Under the pieces are notes generated by a model, which was given only the letters and a program-made list of their open reading frames with translations, did no database searches and was not told where the DNA came from. The position numbers were made by a program, and so were the translations under genes. Below are positions 10,746 to 22,393 of a stretch of DNA of 64,000 nucleotides, in pieces. How positions within the stretch are numbered: the stretch's first letter is position 1; each line of letters begins with the position of its first letter. Source of the stretch: Silene latifolia (taxonomy: Eukaryota > Streptophyta > Magnoliopsida > Caryophyllales > Caryophyllaceae); contig NC_133538.1 in NCBI RefSeq assembly GCF_048544455.1, positions 21,128,469-21,192,468 on the forward strand. Direction: 5' to 3'.

Positions 10746-11255
10746 CAAAAGGACATAATGAAATGTATACCAACACAAGCTCAAACCCAGCACATGGTAG
10801 AAAATGACTCACATTAAATAATGCTCTCTTCCCTCATTCAACCACCAAACTTCCTCAACAACGAATGACTAAGTCAATATACCAGCAATGCTCCTACATC
10901 ACATTAAGCATAACTGGAAATGCTATCAGATCGTCTCAGCTAAGAAATGTATACGTCTACGTCCCTTATCCCTCCAACCTAACCAACAATTCACATGATT
11001 CACAACAAAAAGAAACAATCAGCCATATGTAATTCCTTGACACCTCTACTCCACTCACCTGCACAAGACAACAACCGCATACAGAAAGTGCAAACAACAA
11101 CAACAAAGCACCGCGTCTCTTCTCACCTTAGACACTAATCCTACCCGGCCGACCTTCTGAAGCACCCTTCTTATGACTCCACCCCAGAAAACAGGACAAA
11201 AGATTAGGGTGAGATCGAACTTTTTTAATTTTTTTTCCTAAATCTCTCATTTTGC
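10746..11255 (-). other. Element A 3' untranslated region, unremarkable part
   Basis: Non-coding sequence between the PPT and the hairpin array. I see no ORF or repeat. It ends in a T-rich stretch at 11220-11237. Confidence 0.6.
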
Positions 11256-11423
11256 CTAGAGCGCCAGCCCTTGCGGCTTTTTACTCTAGCTATTTTTCTC
11301 ACACTACTCTCGTGGCACGCATCTCAATTCTTCATTTTACTCGGAGCGCCCTTTCGGGTTTTCACTCCGTCCTCGGCCACTTTTCCAATTTTTGCCTAGG
11401 CGCCCTTTCGGGTTTTCACCTAG
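11256..11423 (-). other. Array of three GNRA-looped hairpins (element A)
   Basis: Three hairpins at 11256-11289, 11342-11369 and 11396-11423. On the element's sense strand, two share the core AAAACCCGAAAGGG (CCC/GGG stem, GAAA loop) and the third has AGCC/GGCT with a GCAA loop. Each core sits in a different outer stem that still pairs: CTAGAG/CTCTAG, CGGAG/CTCCG and CTAGG/CCTAG, each followed by a U-G wobble. Linkers contain GTGGC (11312-11316) and GCCAC (11376-11380), which could pair around the middle hairpin. Element C has the equivalent array at 63041-63207. Structure was read by eye; the function is unknown. Confidence 0.7.
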
Positions 11424-11547
11424 CCGGGTCTTTCTTTTTTTTTTTTTTCAATTTTTTTTTCAAATTTTTTTTTTTTCTAAAACGGAAACAAAGCAAATTA
11501 AATTACAAGTGACGGACTAAAATATGTACAATAGTTCATATACCCCT

Positions 11548-11582
11548 CCCCATGCTTGAACTCAACATTGTCCCCAATGTTG
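11548..11582 (-). promoter_or_regulatory. Second hairpin/PPT-like module of element A
   Basis: On the sense strand a perfect 8-bp hairpin CAACATTG/CAATGTTG with a GGGA loop (11563-11582) is followed by 'agttcaagcatgggga', which repeats the real PPT region. It lies about 40 bp after the env-like gene's stop codon. It could be a remnant duplication or an internal plus-strand priming site. Confidence 0.65.
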
Positions 11583-11622
11583 TACGGGAACACAAAAGAA
11601 AAGGGAAGGGGCATACCACTAG

Positions 11623-13038
11623 CTAGGAAGAAGGAAACCCGAAGCGACGGGTCTGCCGGGTTCTAGCACGAGCCCCTCTGTCAAGACGTCTCTTAGCCAA
11701 CTCCGCGTACAAGGTAGCCTCAGGGGGTGTGTAAGAACTTGGGTACATAGCTGTGAACATGTCACTCATGGCACGATGAAGTGCCAAACATTCCCTGGTC
11801 GCATCATGAACACTCTCTATCTCATCCCGCAATTCCTCTAAATCAAGCTCTACATGGTCTCTCCAAGCAAAATCACCAAACGCCTCTCTACCACTACTAC
11901 CTTCACCATCATGAGCCTCCTCTTCGTAATCATGCTCAGGTTCCTCCGAACGATCAGCTTCCACCATTACTAAATCCTTACTAGAAACTCTATTACTCTG
12001 CTTTTTTGAGGCGACTAGAACAAGCAGCTCCGGAGGATCCATGGGAATGAATAGATCGCTGTGATGCGGTCCCACTGGAATCAGCACTCCCTCCGGGTGA
12101 GGTAGTCTCAAGTAGGCTTCCTTCTTAACAGTGCTTAACAGCAAAGCATAGGCCAGCTCCTCACAATCAATGCGACCCAACATCTGTATATGGCAACACA
12201 TGGACTCAATGGTCAAAGAAGAGATTCTGCGGACGCGATCTCGGGGGTCTAACTCATACCCCAAATGAGTAGCAAGCAAAGTCACCATTCCTCCAATATG
12301 AATCATACCAGTTGTTACACTCCGAATCTCAATACACATTTGAACAAACTCGCTCACCCAATCCGGCCGACCTACTCCTTCCGGCCCCATACCCCACAGC
12401 ATGTCAATCTCACTCCGGTTAATATTAGTAGGTTCTCCTTGGCAAAAGAATGTCATGACAAGGACACGGAGAACAAAGCGGAATGTCGGGCGAGGTATCC
12501 TAGAAATCTTCTGAGTGTGACCAGTACTACGTTGGTGCGTAAGAGCATACCAAAAGTCATTCGTTGCTACCCAAGAACAACCAGCCCAACTCTCGCTATC
12601 AGCTCTCGGGGCTACACCAAATATTTCCCTCAAAGTAGGATAGGATAAGACGGTTTCTTTATTCATTAACTGAAATTTAATGCTAGGGGGGTCACTCTCA
12701 GGCACCTGCTCAACGGTGGATAAGAACTCCAGCGTTAATCTCCAATACGTTTCAGCCTTCTTATTCAAAAATTCACTCAACCCAGCCCGTCCTAACAACA
12801 CTTCTACCGCCTCAAGGACTCCCAACTGACGCAATGCTTCTCTGTCAAAAAAATTGGTCTCGCGAATGGTTCTTTTTGGAAGGATAAGGGCTCTCTAATA
12901 TTTCTTTTGAGCCTCAGTCAGAGTACATCCCATATAATCCACAGCTAGACAGTTGGCACTAGCACGTGAGGTGCTAGTGCTGGCCTTTGGGGTAGTTTTT
13001 TTAGCTTTTCGAGGCGGGTTTTTTCGTTTTATGGTCAT
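11623..13038 (-). pseudogene. Env-like (Athila ORF1-type) gene of element A, broken
   Basis: The main open segment (12834-11623, 403 codons) resembles the Athila ORF1 family, the third ORF found downstream of integrase in Athila elements. Visible features are a globular N-terminal two-thirds with a 'GGMVTLLATHLGYEL'-type segment near residue 180, then an acidic stretch around residues 290-315 and a basic C-terminus rich in Arg. The likely original start is the ATG at 13038-13036, followed by a Lys/Arg-rich N-terminus. That upstream part is cut by a TAG (12899-12897) and a 2-nt frameshift in a CT run near 12841. The protein's function is not established; env-like status is inferred from position. 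The paralogue in element B (42949-44520) is intact. Confidence 0.75.
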
Positions 13039-13843
13039 TTTACGGCACTGTCAGCAACCTGCAACAACAATACAGCAACAACAACACACTCCCAACTCCA
13101 ATTTAGCAGCTCCAACACAACAACAACTGCAACAGGACAACAACAACAGCACAACTACCCGTCGGCAACACTCACGACACCTCACAATAGTACTTCACAG
13201 TCTCCCTATAACTCCAACAATGCACAAAACTCCAACTCCAGCACTCCCATTTTACCAATAGTTCACAACAATGAAGCAACACCGTAACCTATGCAGCCCA
13301 CTAACAACACAGCCCTAGTTCAAGACCTACGACACTTAACAAAAGCAACTCCACAGAGCAACAACAAAAGACACTCAACAACTCCAATAACCACTTAACA
13401 GCCTAGCAACAACAACAACGACACAGCCCAGCAGTGCCTCACAAAACCAACACTCCATCGTCACTCAACACAAACCCAATTTACAGCCCCCAAAACAGCA
13501 ATGAAATGCAAAAGACGACCACAATTGAGTGTAAGTACTCACAAATATTTGATGTAAGCAATGAAATTTTCGAGTTTAAGCAAAAAAAGGAAAAAATCTC
13601 GAAAAGTGGAATACTACAAACCTGTTGAACGCAACTCTCGCACGAATTATGGAGGAAACGGCTCAGATTTGCGACATTTCTGAAATTAGGGTTAATAAAA
13701 CCCAAATTGTCGAACAAATTTCAGCGGTATTGGAACGAATTTCAGCACTATAGAATCGAACAAACCCGAATTGGTGACGAAAGTGTTTGATTGTTTCAAT
13801 CCCAGTAATTAGGGTTGAAAAACCCCCAATTTTTCGAACAATT
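13039..13843 (-). other. Spacer upstream of env-like gene in element A
   Basis: No credible ORF. At 13050-13460 the plus strand is very rich in CAA/ACA units, so the element's sense strand is TTG/TGT-rich. The rest is AT-rich. It probably forms the leader of an env-like transcript. No clear promoter is visible. Confidence 0.55.
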
Positions 13844-15001
13844 TGTTGGAGTGTCCCTGGCAATAATGCGATCACAATTGTCATGATGATCACATGTTTA
13901 AATCTCATATTTAAGAATACATGAGGGAAAGTAATACTTTACAGTCAACTGGTCCACACATATCGGTAATGATTGGCCGACTAGAGTTTGACATTGTCGT
14001 ACGACGGTGGTGATCAGTTAATAGCATGAGATCATACCTATAGGGTAATACTCTTAATTGATTATTTAATTAATCGCATGCCGATACGAGTTAATTAAAT
14101 TGCTTAAAATTGACGGATGATTTTGTGAGTAAAATTAACGTGTCTCATTGTAATTCGATAAATAAGATACGGTCTAAGTAATCGAATTGTTTTATTACTT
14201 AGATTAATTTATTGTTTACGAAACAATTGAAACAGATTGAATAATTTATTATAAATACAAGTTGTTGTAATTTATAATTCGATAAACCATTTTGGTACAA
14301 GTAATTAAGAATTACTAGTTAATTTTGTATGTGACATGTTTTATTAATATGTTGATTTATAATATGTTAAAAATACATTATATTGTGACATGTCATGTAA
14401 CATGTGACATATGACAAAATTGATAAATGACAAAATAAAATGGACTTTCCATTTTATGTTTGTACCGAAAAATAGAGGGAGGATTAGGGTTTATATTGTG
14501 TTGTTTATTTTAAACTGAAACACGATGATTAAGACCATACTCATAGCCATGCACACTTAGTCTAATCTTGAGAAGAACAAAAACCATGCATTGGCCTCTA
14601 GCCCCCCCCCCCCTCCCAAACCGGTTTTCTACTTGAAAAAGGCAAAGGTTTTCCTCTCCTCTTGACCGAAAAGGAGAGAACAAAAATCCATTTTTTGTGT
14701 CAAGTTTAAGTAAGATTTTAATTAATACTAGATCATATTAATTATAATTTTTAAGGGTATTGCTTTGGGTATAATTCCTTAGGATAGATTCTCCACTTGA
14801 ATCTTAGTCTTCCATCTTTGGAAAGCTCAAGAACTAGTAAGAAGGTGAACTTACTAGTGCCCATTTATCCGAAATACTCAATGTAGATCTTCTCCTTATA
14901 CTTGTAATTGTTTTGCATGCATAAGATCCGATTTAATTTATGACTAAATTAAACTATCATATTATGAATATGTAAAAATTTCAGATTAATAAATCCTAAC
15001 A
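13844..15001 (-). mobile_element. Solo LTR, Copia-like
   Basis: A 1,158-bp sequence with TG...CA ends (TGTTGGAG ... CCTAACA) and a perfect 5-bp duplication, caatt, at 13839-13843 and 15002-15006. There are no internal domains, PBS or PPT. This is what unequal recombination between two LTRs leaves behind. The minus-strand reading starts TGTTAGGATT and ends CTCCAACA, a common form of Copia LTR, so minus orientation is favoured. It contains repeated 'gacatgt' motifs (about 14330-14415) and a C run at 14603-14611. Confidence 0.8.
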
Positions 15002-15652
15002 CAATTTTGCAGCAGAATGAGATGATTTTCGAAAATAATGAATGAATGAATTAAAACAATCGCAATTTGTGAGAGATTTTCCTTAAATTTGAGCAATAAT
15101 TTGAAGAATTGAAATTGGAAATAAGAAAGGATTTATGTTATATGGTTTGATTTTTAGGAAAGAGAAGGGAAGGAGTCGAAGGAAAGGATTTCCAAACCTG
15201 AGTGAATGTAAGTGTGCCTTGGGTGAGCGTCGAGCGCGCGTCAAACGCGCCTAAGGTGAGCGTGGGTCGCGAAATAGGGACTGCTCGTCACTTAGGCTTT
15301 GAGTTATGCGCGTGAGAATAATGCGCTTGAGGCTCGAATGGGTTGCGCAAGCTTGACTCTCCGTCTTGAAAATTTGACCTCACATCTTGACTTTCCGTCT
15401 TCACGACTTTTTCCCTCCGTCTTAAAATATCATTCTACGTTCCTAGTATACATAATAAACCGTCAAAATTAATTTAAATGAAACAATTAATAAAACGAAC
15501 ACAATAATTTTTCTAATTACTAATTAAACGAAATAAATGAACTAACTATGAACCATAATTAAAGAAATATTACAAAGAAAAAGGATACAAAACCCGGGTT
15601 GCCTCCCATTAGCACTTTTGTTTATAGTCGTTTGCTCGACTTAGTGGTGAAA
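15002..15652 (-). other. Element A spacer after integrase
   Basis: Non-coding and AT-rich except for a GC-rich stretch at 15215-15360 with many 'gcgcg' and 'gagcgt' motifs. No ORF or partner repeat was found. Confidence 0.55.
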
Positions 15653-18319
15653 TTAATCTTCATAAATAGGGTCGTAGAGATCTAGTGACTCTACCACCTC
15701 AATCTCGACACCATCATGATAGGGCTTCATCCTTTGCCCATTTACTTTTAGCACTTTATCCGTCGTCGGATCTCGTACCTCAATTGCACCATGAGGATAA
15801 ACATTAGTAATTATAAGTGGACCGATCCAACGGGATTTCAACTTACCTGGAAATAGACGAAAGCAGGATTGGAATAAAAGGACTTTTTGACCAACTTTAA
15901 AGTCACGTCTCAATATCATCTTGTCATGCCAAGCTTTCATTCTTTCTTTGTAAGTAGCTGCATTCTCATAGGATTCAAGTCGGAGCTCTTCCAACTCTTG
16001 CAATTGCAACTTCCGATGCAACCCCGCGTCATCTAAGCTCATATTAAAGCTTTTTATTGCCCAATTTGCTTTATGCTCCAATTCTACAGGTAGATGACAC
16101 GCTTTTCCAAACACAAGTCGATAAGGTGACATACCAATTGGGGTTTTATAGGCCGTTCGATATGCCCATAATGCATCATCTAATCTCAAGCTCCAATCCT
16201 TCCGATTAGGATTCATTGTCTTCTCAAGGATAGATTTAACTTCTCTATTGGACACCTCAGCTTGTCCATTGGTCTGCGGATGGTATGTCGTGGAATCTTT
16301 ATGAGTAACACAATACTTTTTGAGCAAAGAACTAATTGTCTTGTTGACAAAATGAGTTCCACAGTCACTTATGAAGGCCTTTGGAATTCCAAATCGAGCA
16401 AATATGTTAGCCTTGATAAAATCCGCCACTACCTTTGAATTATTGGTCTTCGTGGAGATAGCCTCTACCCACTTAAACACATAATCTACCACAAGCAAAA
16501 TATAAAGATTACCATATGAACTTGGGAAGGGACCCATGAAATCGATCCCCCAAACATCGAAAATCTCACAATTAAGCATGTAGCTTTGCGGCATCTCATT
16601 CTTTTGAGAAATATTGCCTACTCTTTGGCAATTGTCACAAGTTTGACAAAATCCATGAGCATCTCTAAACAAAGAAGGCCAATAAAACCCACAATCTAGC
16701 ACCTTTCTCGCGGTTCTTCTTGCACTAAAGTGGCCACCACAAGCATGTGAGTGGCAAAATGTAAGGATAAAGGTCATCTCATTCTCCGGTATACACCTCC
16801 TTATGATTTGGTCGGAATAATGCTTCCACAAATAAGGCTCATCCCATACATAACACTTCGCATCACTACGAAGCTTGTCTTTTTGAGATTTGGAAAAACC
16901 TTGTGGAAATTTAGAAGAGCAAAGAAAATTTACAAGATTGGCATACCATGGCTCTACGAAACGAATAGCGAACAAGCTCTCATCAGGAGATAATCCTTTC
17001 ACCGGATTTTTCTCATGTTGATTTACATCAACATCCACTAACCATCTCAAATGGTCCGCTACAACATTTTCTGCTCCCTTCTTATCTTTCACCTCCAAAT
17101 CAAATTCTCTAAGCAATAAAATCCATCTTATCAACCTCGGTTTAGATTCTTTCTTTGCCACCAAATGGCGTAGCACTGCATGATCTGAAAATACCACCAC
17201 TTTAGTACCAAGTAAATAGGATCGGAATTTCTCCAGAGCAAAAACAATTGCTAGAGGCTCCTTTTCCGCCGTGGTGTAATTCCGTTGTGCTTCATTTAGG
17301 GTCATGGATACATAATGAATAACATGGGAAGCCCTCCCATTATTTTGACCCAACACCACTCCCAAAGCATAATCACTCGCGTCATACATGATCTCAAAGG
17401 GAAGAGACCAATCCGGCGCTTGAATAATTGGAGCGGAGGTAAGCCTACCTTTCAACTCATCAAAATCCTCCTTACAAGCCTTGTCAAAGATGAAATCTGT
17501 CTCGTTTTGCAATAGCTTGCATAAGGTTGAAGCGATCTTAGACAAATCTTTAATGAACCTGCGGTAGAAACCTGCATGGCCAAGAAAAGATCAAACTTCA
17601 CGAACATTAGTAGGGTAAGGTAGAGAAGAAATACTATCAATCTTAGCTTTATCTACCTCAATACCTTTCGAAGACACAACATGTCCAAGTACTCTACCTT
17701 GTTCCACCATAAAGTGACACTTCTCAGAATTCAAAACAAGGTTAGTATCAATACAGCGCTTAAGAACAAGAGATAAATGGTGTAAACAAGTATCAAAACA
17801 ATCAACATGCACCGTAAAATCATCAATAAACACCTCAACGAAGCGTTCAACATACTTAGAAAATATGCTAACCATACATCGCTGAAAGGTAGCAGGTGCA
17901 TTACAAAGTCCAAAAGGCATATGTCGATATGCAAAGGTACCAAAAGGACAAGTAAATGTGCTTTTCTCTTGATCTTCAGGGGCAATAGCTACTTGAAAAT
18001 ACCCTGAATACCCATCTAGAAAGCAATAATAAGCCTTACCCGCTAGTCTTTCAAGCATTTAGTTAATAAAGGGAAGAGGAAAGTGGTCTTTTCTAGTTAC
18101 CGCATTCAACTTACGATAATCTATATAAACTCTCCACCCGTTTTGGATCCTAGTTGGTAAAAGCTCACCATCTTTGTTCTTAACTACGGTCACCCAAGAC
18201 TTTTTAGGGACTACTTGGGTAGGACTCACCCATTTACTATCAGAAATAGGATAAATCATACCTACTTGAAGTAATTTGAGAACTTCTTTCTTCACTACCT
18301 CCATCATAAAAGGATTCAA
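15653..18319 (-). pseudogene. Element A pol: RT, RNase H and integrase, broken
   Basis: One minus-strand frame with in-frame stops at about 18059 (TAA) and 17591 (TGA). The RT palm is clear, with 'YFQVAIAPEDQEKSTFTCPFGTF'-type sequence and the catalytic FIDD box near 17830. RNase H follows ([33 protein letters not shown] acidic residues). Integrase has an HHCC zinc-binding region ([11 protein letters not shown] ... CDNCQRVGN near 16640), then the D,D-35-E core: [16 protein letters not shown] and HPQTNGQAE. These enzymes would make and insert element DNA. The frame is continuous with the upstream protease except for a frameshift near 18320. Both stops are one C-to-T change away from Gln or Arg codons. 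Confidence 0.88.
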
Positions 18320-19892
18320 TTACGTGTTGTGGTTGCCTTACCGGTTTAGCATCATCCTCTAGCATAATCTGGTACATACACGTACTTGGGCTAATGCCTT
18401 TGATGTCGGCAATAGTCCAACCAATAGCTAGTTTGTTGTCCACAAGCACATCTTTCAACCTTGCTTCTTATTCCTCGGTGAGCTTACTAGAGATGATAAG
18501 AGCGAGTGTTTCTCTCTCACCAAGGAAAATATACTTCGAATGCTCAGGTAGAGCCTTAAGTTCTACCACAGGTGCCTGCAAAACAGATGGCAACAATTTC
18601 TCCGAAGGAATAGTTAATGGCAATTTATTATTAAAATCCAAAGGAAGCTCCTCCAACTTATGTAATTCGGCCACCACTTTCTGCAAGTTAGCAGAAAAAG
18701 CATATTCTACCTATTGACCATCTACACTATTCTCGAAAGCTACCTGCAGCTCATCATCACCATTAAGATTAAAGAAATCTTGAGCTAATGGATCAACAAC
18801 AGCATCAACAAAATTCACAGAGTGGTAATCAGCAGGGTATTTCATAGCATCATAGATGTTAAACTGCACAACATGACCATTAGACTCCATAGTCATAGAC
18901 CCACTAGATACATCAATTTTAGTGCTAGCAGTTTTCAAGAATGGCCTACCTAACAAAATAGGAGGCGCATGTTTATCATGTTCCATCTCTAGCACATAAA
19001 AATCAGCAGGAAAGATAAGATTATCAACCAAAACAAGCACATCCTCAATAATCCCTTTTGGGTAGACATTCGATCTATCAGCTAACTGGATAACAACACT
19101 GATAGCATGTAAAGGACCAAGTTTCATAGATTCATATAAGGAGTAAGGCATCACATTAATAGAAGATCCTAAATCTAACATGGCCTTTTGAATCTTAATG
19201 TTTCTAATGGTGTAAGGGATAGTGAACATGCCCGAATCACTACACTTAGTAGGTAATTTTCTTTGAAACATAGCGGACACATGTTCACTAACCTTCACTT
19301 TCTTTACCCCTTTTGGCTTGTTATTCCTTTTAATAGTACACAACTCCTTTAAGAATTTTGCATATTTAGAAATACTTTTCAAAAGATTAAGAAGGGGAAT
19401 GTTTACCTCACACTTCTGGAATACCTCATAGATATCCTTATCGTGCTCAAAGTAGCGAGTCCTCTTAAGTGCATCAGGAATGGGTACCTCTGGTTCCACC
19501 ACCGGTATAGGAAAGGGAATCTGCTCCTTCTCCTTAACAATAGAAGCTTCTTCACCTTCCTTGATTACTATCTCTTCCTCTATTTCATGAATCACCGGTT
19601 CCTTGACTTTTCTTTTCACTTTATTAGCCTTCACTAGTTGTCTCCCATTTCTCAAAGAGACTACACTCACATTCTTTGGATTCACCACCGTTTGATATGG
19701 TAGTGCATTAGAATCTCTAGCCTCCAACTGATTAATTGCAGTAGCCAGCTGACTCACCGGATTTTCAAGATTCTTGAAATTTTGCTTATTGTCAGCTCTA
19801 TCTTGGGTAACACTGAGAGTAAGAGCTCGAATCATATCCTCCATGGACATTGATGAACTCGGTGGTGCTTTTTCAGCTGCTTGTTGAGGCAC
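18240..19892 (-). pseudogene. Element A protease region, broken
   Basis: A retropepsin-like aspartic protease that would cleave the polyprotein. The active-site motif reads KAMLDLGSSINVMPYSL, and the flap and C-terminal part contain LLGRPFLKTAST, both typical of Athila/Tat proteases. The N-terminal third is a Glu/Lys-rich linker. The frame runs on from gag and is interrupted by stops at 18711 (TAG) and 18468 (TAA), then shifts frame near 18320 before the RT. The catalytic Asp is kept. Confidence 0.82.
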
Positions 19893-19922
19893 TTGTTGAT
19901 TAAATTGTTGTCCTTGTGGCCT

Positions 19923-21093
19923 TTAGAGAAACTGGCCTCTAGGAGGGCCAGATGATGGACCAGTTTGAGAATTTCCCCAACGAAAGTTAGGGTGAGCCTT
20001 CCATCCTTCCTTATAGGTCTTGGAATATGGATCCGATTTCCTGTTATTTATAGTACTCTCCCAAACAACATTCACCTCTTCAGGGCCACTTCCCTGTACA
20101 TAAGGGCATAAATCGCTAGGATGACCCTCAATATAACATATACCGCAAATAGTGGCTATCTGTCTCCTAGATAACATATCACGGAGGGTAGAGGCAATGT
20201 TATCAACCTTTTCCTTCAAGCCAAGATTAACACCCATAGAACTCACTCCTCTTCGAGATGGTCTCCTCTCAAATTATCTAGAGGTTTCAGCTAGCTCTGT
20301 GATAACCTCCTAAGCTTCATCTGGATTTTTATTTGCTATATTTCCTCCATAAGCAGAGTGAATCATTCGGCGGTCATCTTGGTTCAGTCCACCACAAATA
20401 TACATAATGACATCTTGGTCAGAGTAACCATGGTAGGGGCAACTAGCACAAAGCTGCTTAAATTTCTCAAGATACTCATACATAGTTTCCCCGTCCTGCT
20501 ATTCAACATTGTTGATGGCTCTTTTCAGATGAGTTGATCGAGAAAGAGGGAAATATTTCTCCAAGAATGACTTCTTCATACCTACCCAAGTAGTAATACT
20601 CCCCGGTGGTAGATAATTTAACCAGTCTCTCGCACTTCCTTTCAAGGACAAAGGAAAGGCTCTCAATTGCAACTGCTCATCTGTAATAGCATGTGGCTTC
20701 ATACTAGTGCACACAATATGAAAGTCCGAAAGATGCTTATTCGGATCCTCAATACTCATCCTGCTGAAACTTGGTAATTGATGTATCAAACCAGATTTCA
20801 ATTCAAAAGTAACTCTATCATCTAATGCTGGAAAAGTGATGCATAATGGTTGAACATCAAAATTTGGAGTTGTGAGCTCCCTCAATGTCTGGGTCTCTCT
20901 AGCCATATTCCAAAGGTTCGGGTTGTTTAGAAATTTCAGAATATTCAGAATCTAAATGTAGATCTTCGAACTCGCTGCCTTCAGGAACAACTACTATTGC
21001 ACCTCGTTTGTTCTTTCTTAACCTGAAAAGAGTATGCTCAATCTCTGTATCGAAAGGCTCGAGGTTCAGGTTAGAAATACGAGTATTATGCAT
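19923..21093 (-). pseudogene. Element A gag, broken
   Basis: The N-terminal part (21093-20899) shifts frame near 20905 into the conserved retrotransposon gag domain (20906-20499; 'FELKSGLIHQLPSFSRMSIEDPNKH' region and 'LKGSARDWLNYLPPGSITTW'). After an in-frame TAG at 20499 the same frame continues with further stops at about 20310 and 20278. It then encodes a zinc knuckle, CGICYIEGHPSDLC (CX2CX4HX4C, about 20145), and ends at a TAA (19923) before the protease. Gag would form the particle and bind RNA. The first 13 codons, starting MHNTRISNLNL, follow the PBS by about 40 nt. Confidence 0.82.
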
Positions 21094-21130
21094 AAACCTA
21101 CACTAAAACACAAAAATAATTAATGCCAAT

Positions 21131-21148
21131 TCCCCAGCAACGGCGCCA
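21131..21148 (-). other. Element A primer-binding site
   Basis: The sense strand reads TGGCGCCGTTGCTGGGGA. This is the Athila-type PBS, classically matched to tRNA-Asp. It differs by one base from that of element B (38976-38993). Confidence 0.88.
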
Positions 21149-21151
21149 AAA

Positions 21152-21551
21152 TTTTACAGGCTAAAGTCGTATGCCTCAAATTAACAATTTATATCACTTA
21201 AATCCAAATACTAAACAGTAGTAAAGCGGAAATAAGGGTCAAACCCAAGGGAATCAGATTAACAATTTATGCAAATTATAATGTAGGAAAAGTCGATCGC
21301 TAATGTAATTAAAGATCGTAGTAACACAAGGGGGATTTGAGTTGATTTTCTAATAAACTAAGATTATTAGCTAACGCAAATTGAGTAATAAAAATAATGA
21401 CTTTTGGTGTATCAAATGATTTAAAAGGGTCTTAGAGCCAAGCATATATCCACACTCAATAACAATTAATCACTGTAAGACGGTTTCAATTACTAATCTT
21501 GATTACTCTATCGTGAATGACAAATTCCAATTCTGCTTACGAATAGTTAAT
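21152..21551 (-). repeat. Element A 5' LTR, 3' (U5-side) part
   Basis: Lies between the PBS and the Copia insertion; the LTR continues at 58871-59882. The exact LTR end near the PBS is uncertain by a few bases because a clean CA is not visible. No ORFs. Confidence 0.75.
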
Positions 21552-22065
21552 TGGAAGAGTCATGGGCGAGAGCACCTAAGAGGGGGAGGGGGTGAATTAG
21601 GTGTCTATTTAAAATTTTAAGCTTAATGAAAGATTCTTTTAAAACTCTTAAACACTTTAAACAATGCTTAGATGAAAGGAGAAGTCGATACTTAGAACTA
21701 GAGAGTTAGAAGTAATCAACAACGATTCAGCAAGCAGAAGTTACAGTGTACTCAATAGTTGATTCTGTAGATAAAAACGTGAGTAGAGTGTGCAGCGGAA
21801 ATAAAATGAAATAGACACGACTAACGATGTTGTTAAAACTGGTTCGGTCACTACTCCGCAACCTACGTCTAGCGCTATTTTATTAAACGTCTTAGAAGTA
21901 AACTCATACAAACTAACACCACCCCGAATAATAAAACAACTCCCCAACCTACTCCGGTTGCTAATGCTTAAAAGCTACTCCGCTTCCAAGACTTTTGCTT
22001 TGGGCTACTCCGCCGAAAGACTCCTTGCTTAAAGCTACTCCGCAATAAGAGTTTTGCTTTGGGCT
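21552..22065 (-). repeat. Copia 3' LTR, internally deleted
   Basis: Matches the first 514 bp (plus-strand order) of the other LTR (from 57291), including the repeated 'ctactccg' phrases, then diverges abruptly at 22065. About 1 kb of the LTR's sense-strand start is missing. Confidence 0.82.
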
Positions 22066-22393
22066 AAGTAGAATATTTAATCGCCAAGTTCACATAGATA
22101 CGGTGTACACAAGCCTAAGAGTCATTGAATCACCACCTGCAATTTTAAAAAACTTCCCCCTCTTGACATCATCAAGTAGGAAGAACACATAGTCTAAATA
22201 AGGATTAGAGTTATACAAAACAAATTATTCAACAACTAACAACATAACCAATATTATCAAGATATATCACAAACATAAAGCCAAGGCAAAAAGGATTAGA
22301 AAGGCTTTTGTTTTGATTAGGCATTATGCATGGTTATGGCAAAAGGCTTGGTACGACATACGGCATAGGCTAGGTACGGCTATGAGCAAGAGA
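22066..22393 (-). other. Copia 3' region with polypurine tract
   Basis: The sense strand contains 'gatgtcaagagggggaag' (PPT core about 22151-22165), preceded by the end of the extra ORF. The 3' LTR should start a few bases after the PPT. Instead about 85 bp of unplaced sequence precede the LTR remnant, consistent with the deletion described above. Confidence 0.65.

Noticed and set aside
12265..12648. 127-codon plus-strand ORF
   Set aside because: Antisense shadow of the element A env-like gene; low-complexity composition and no domain.
13663..13908. 81-codon minus-strand ORF as a possible small gene
   Set aside because: It spans the boundary of the solo LTR (13844) and therefore cannot be an old conserved gene.
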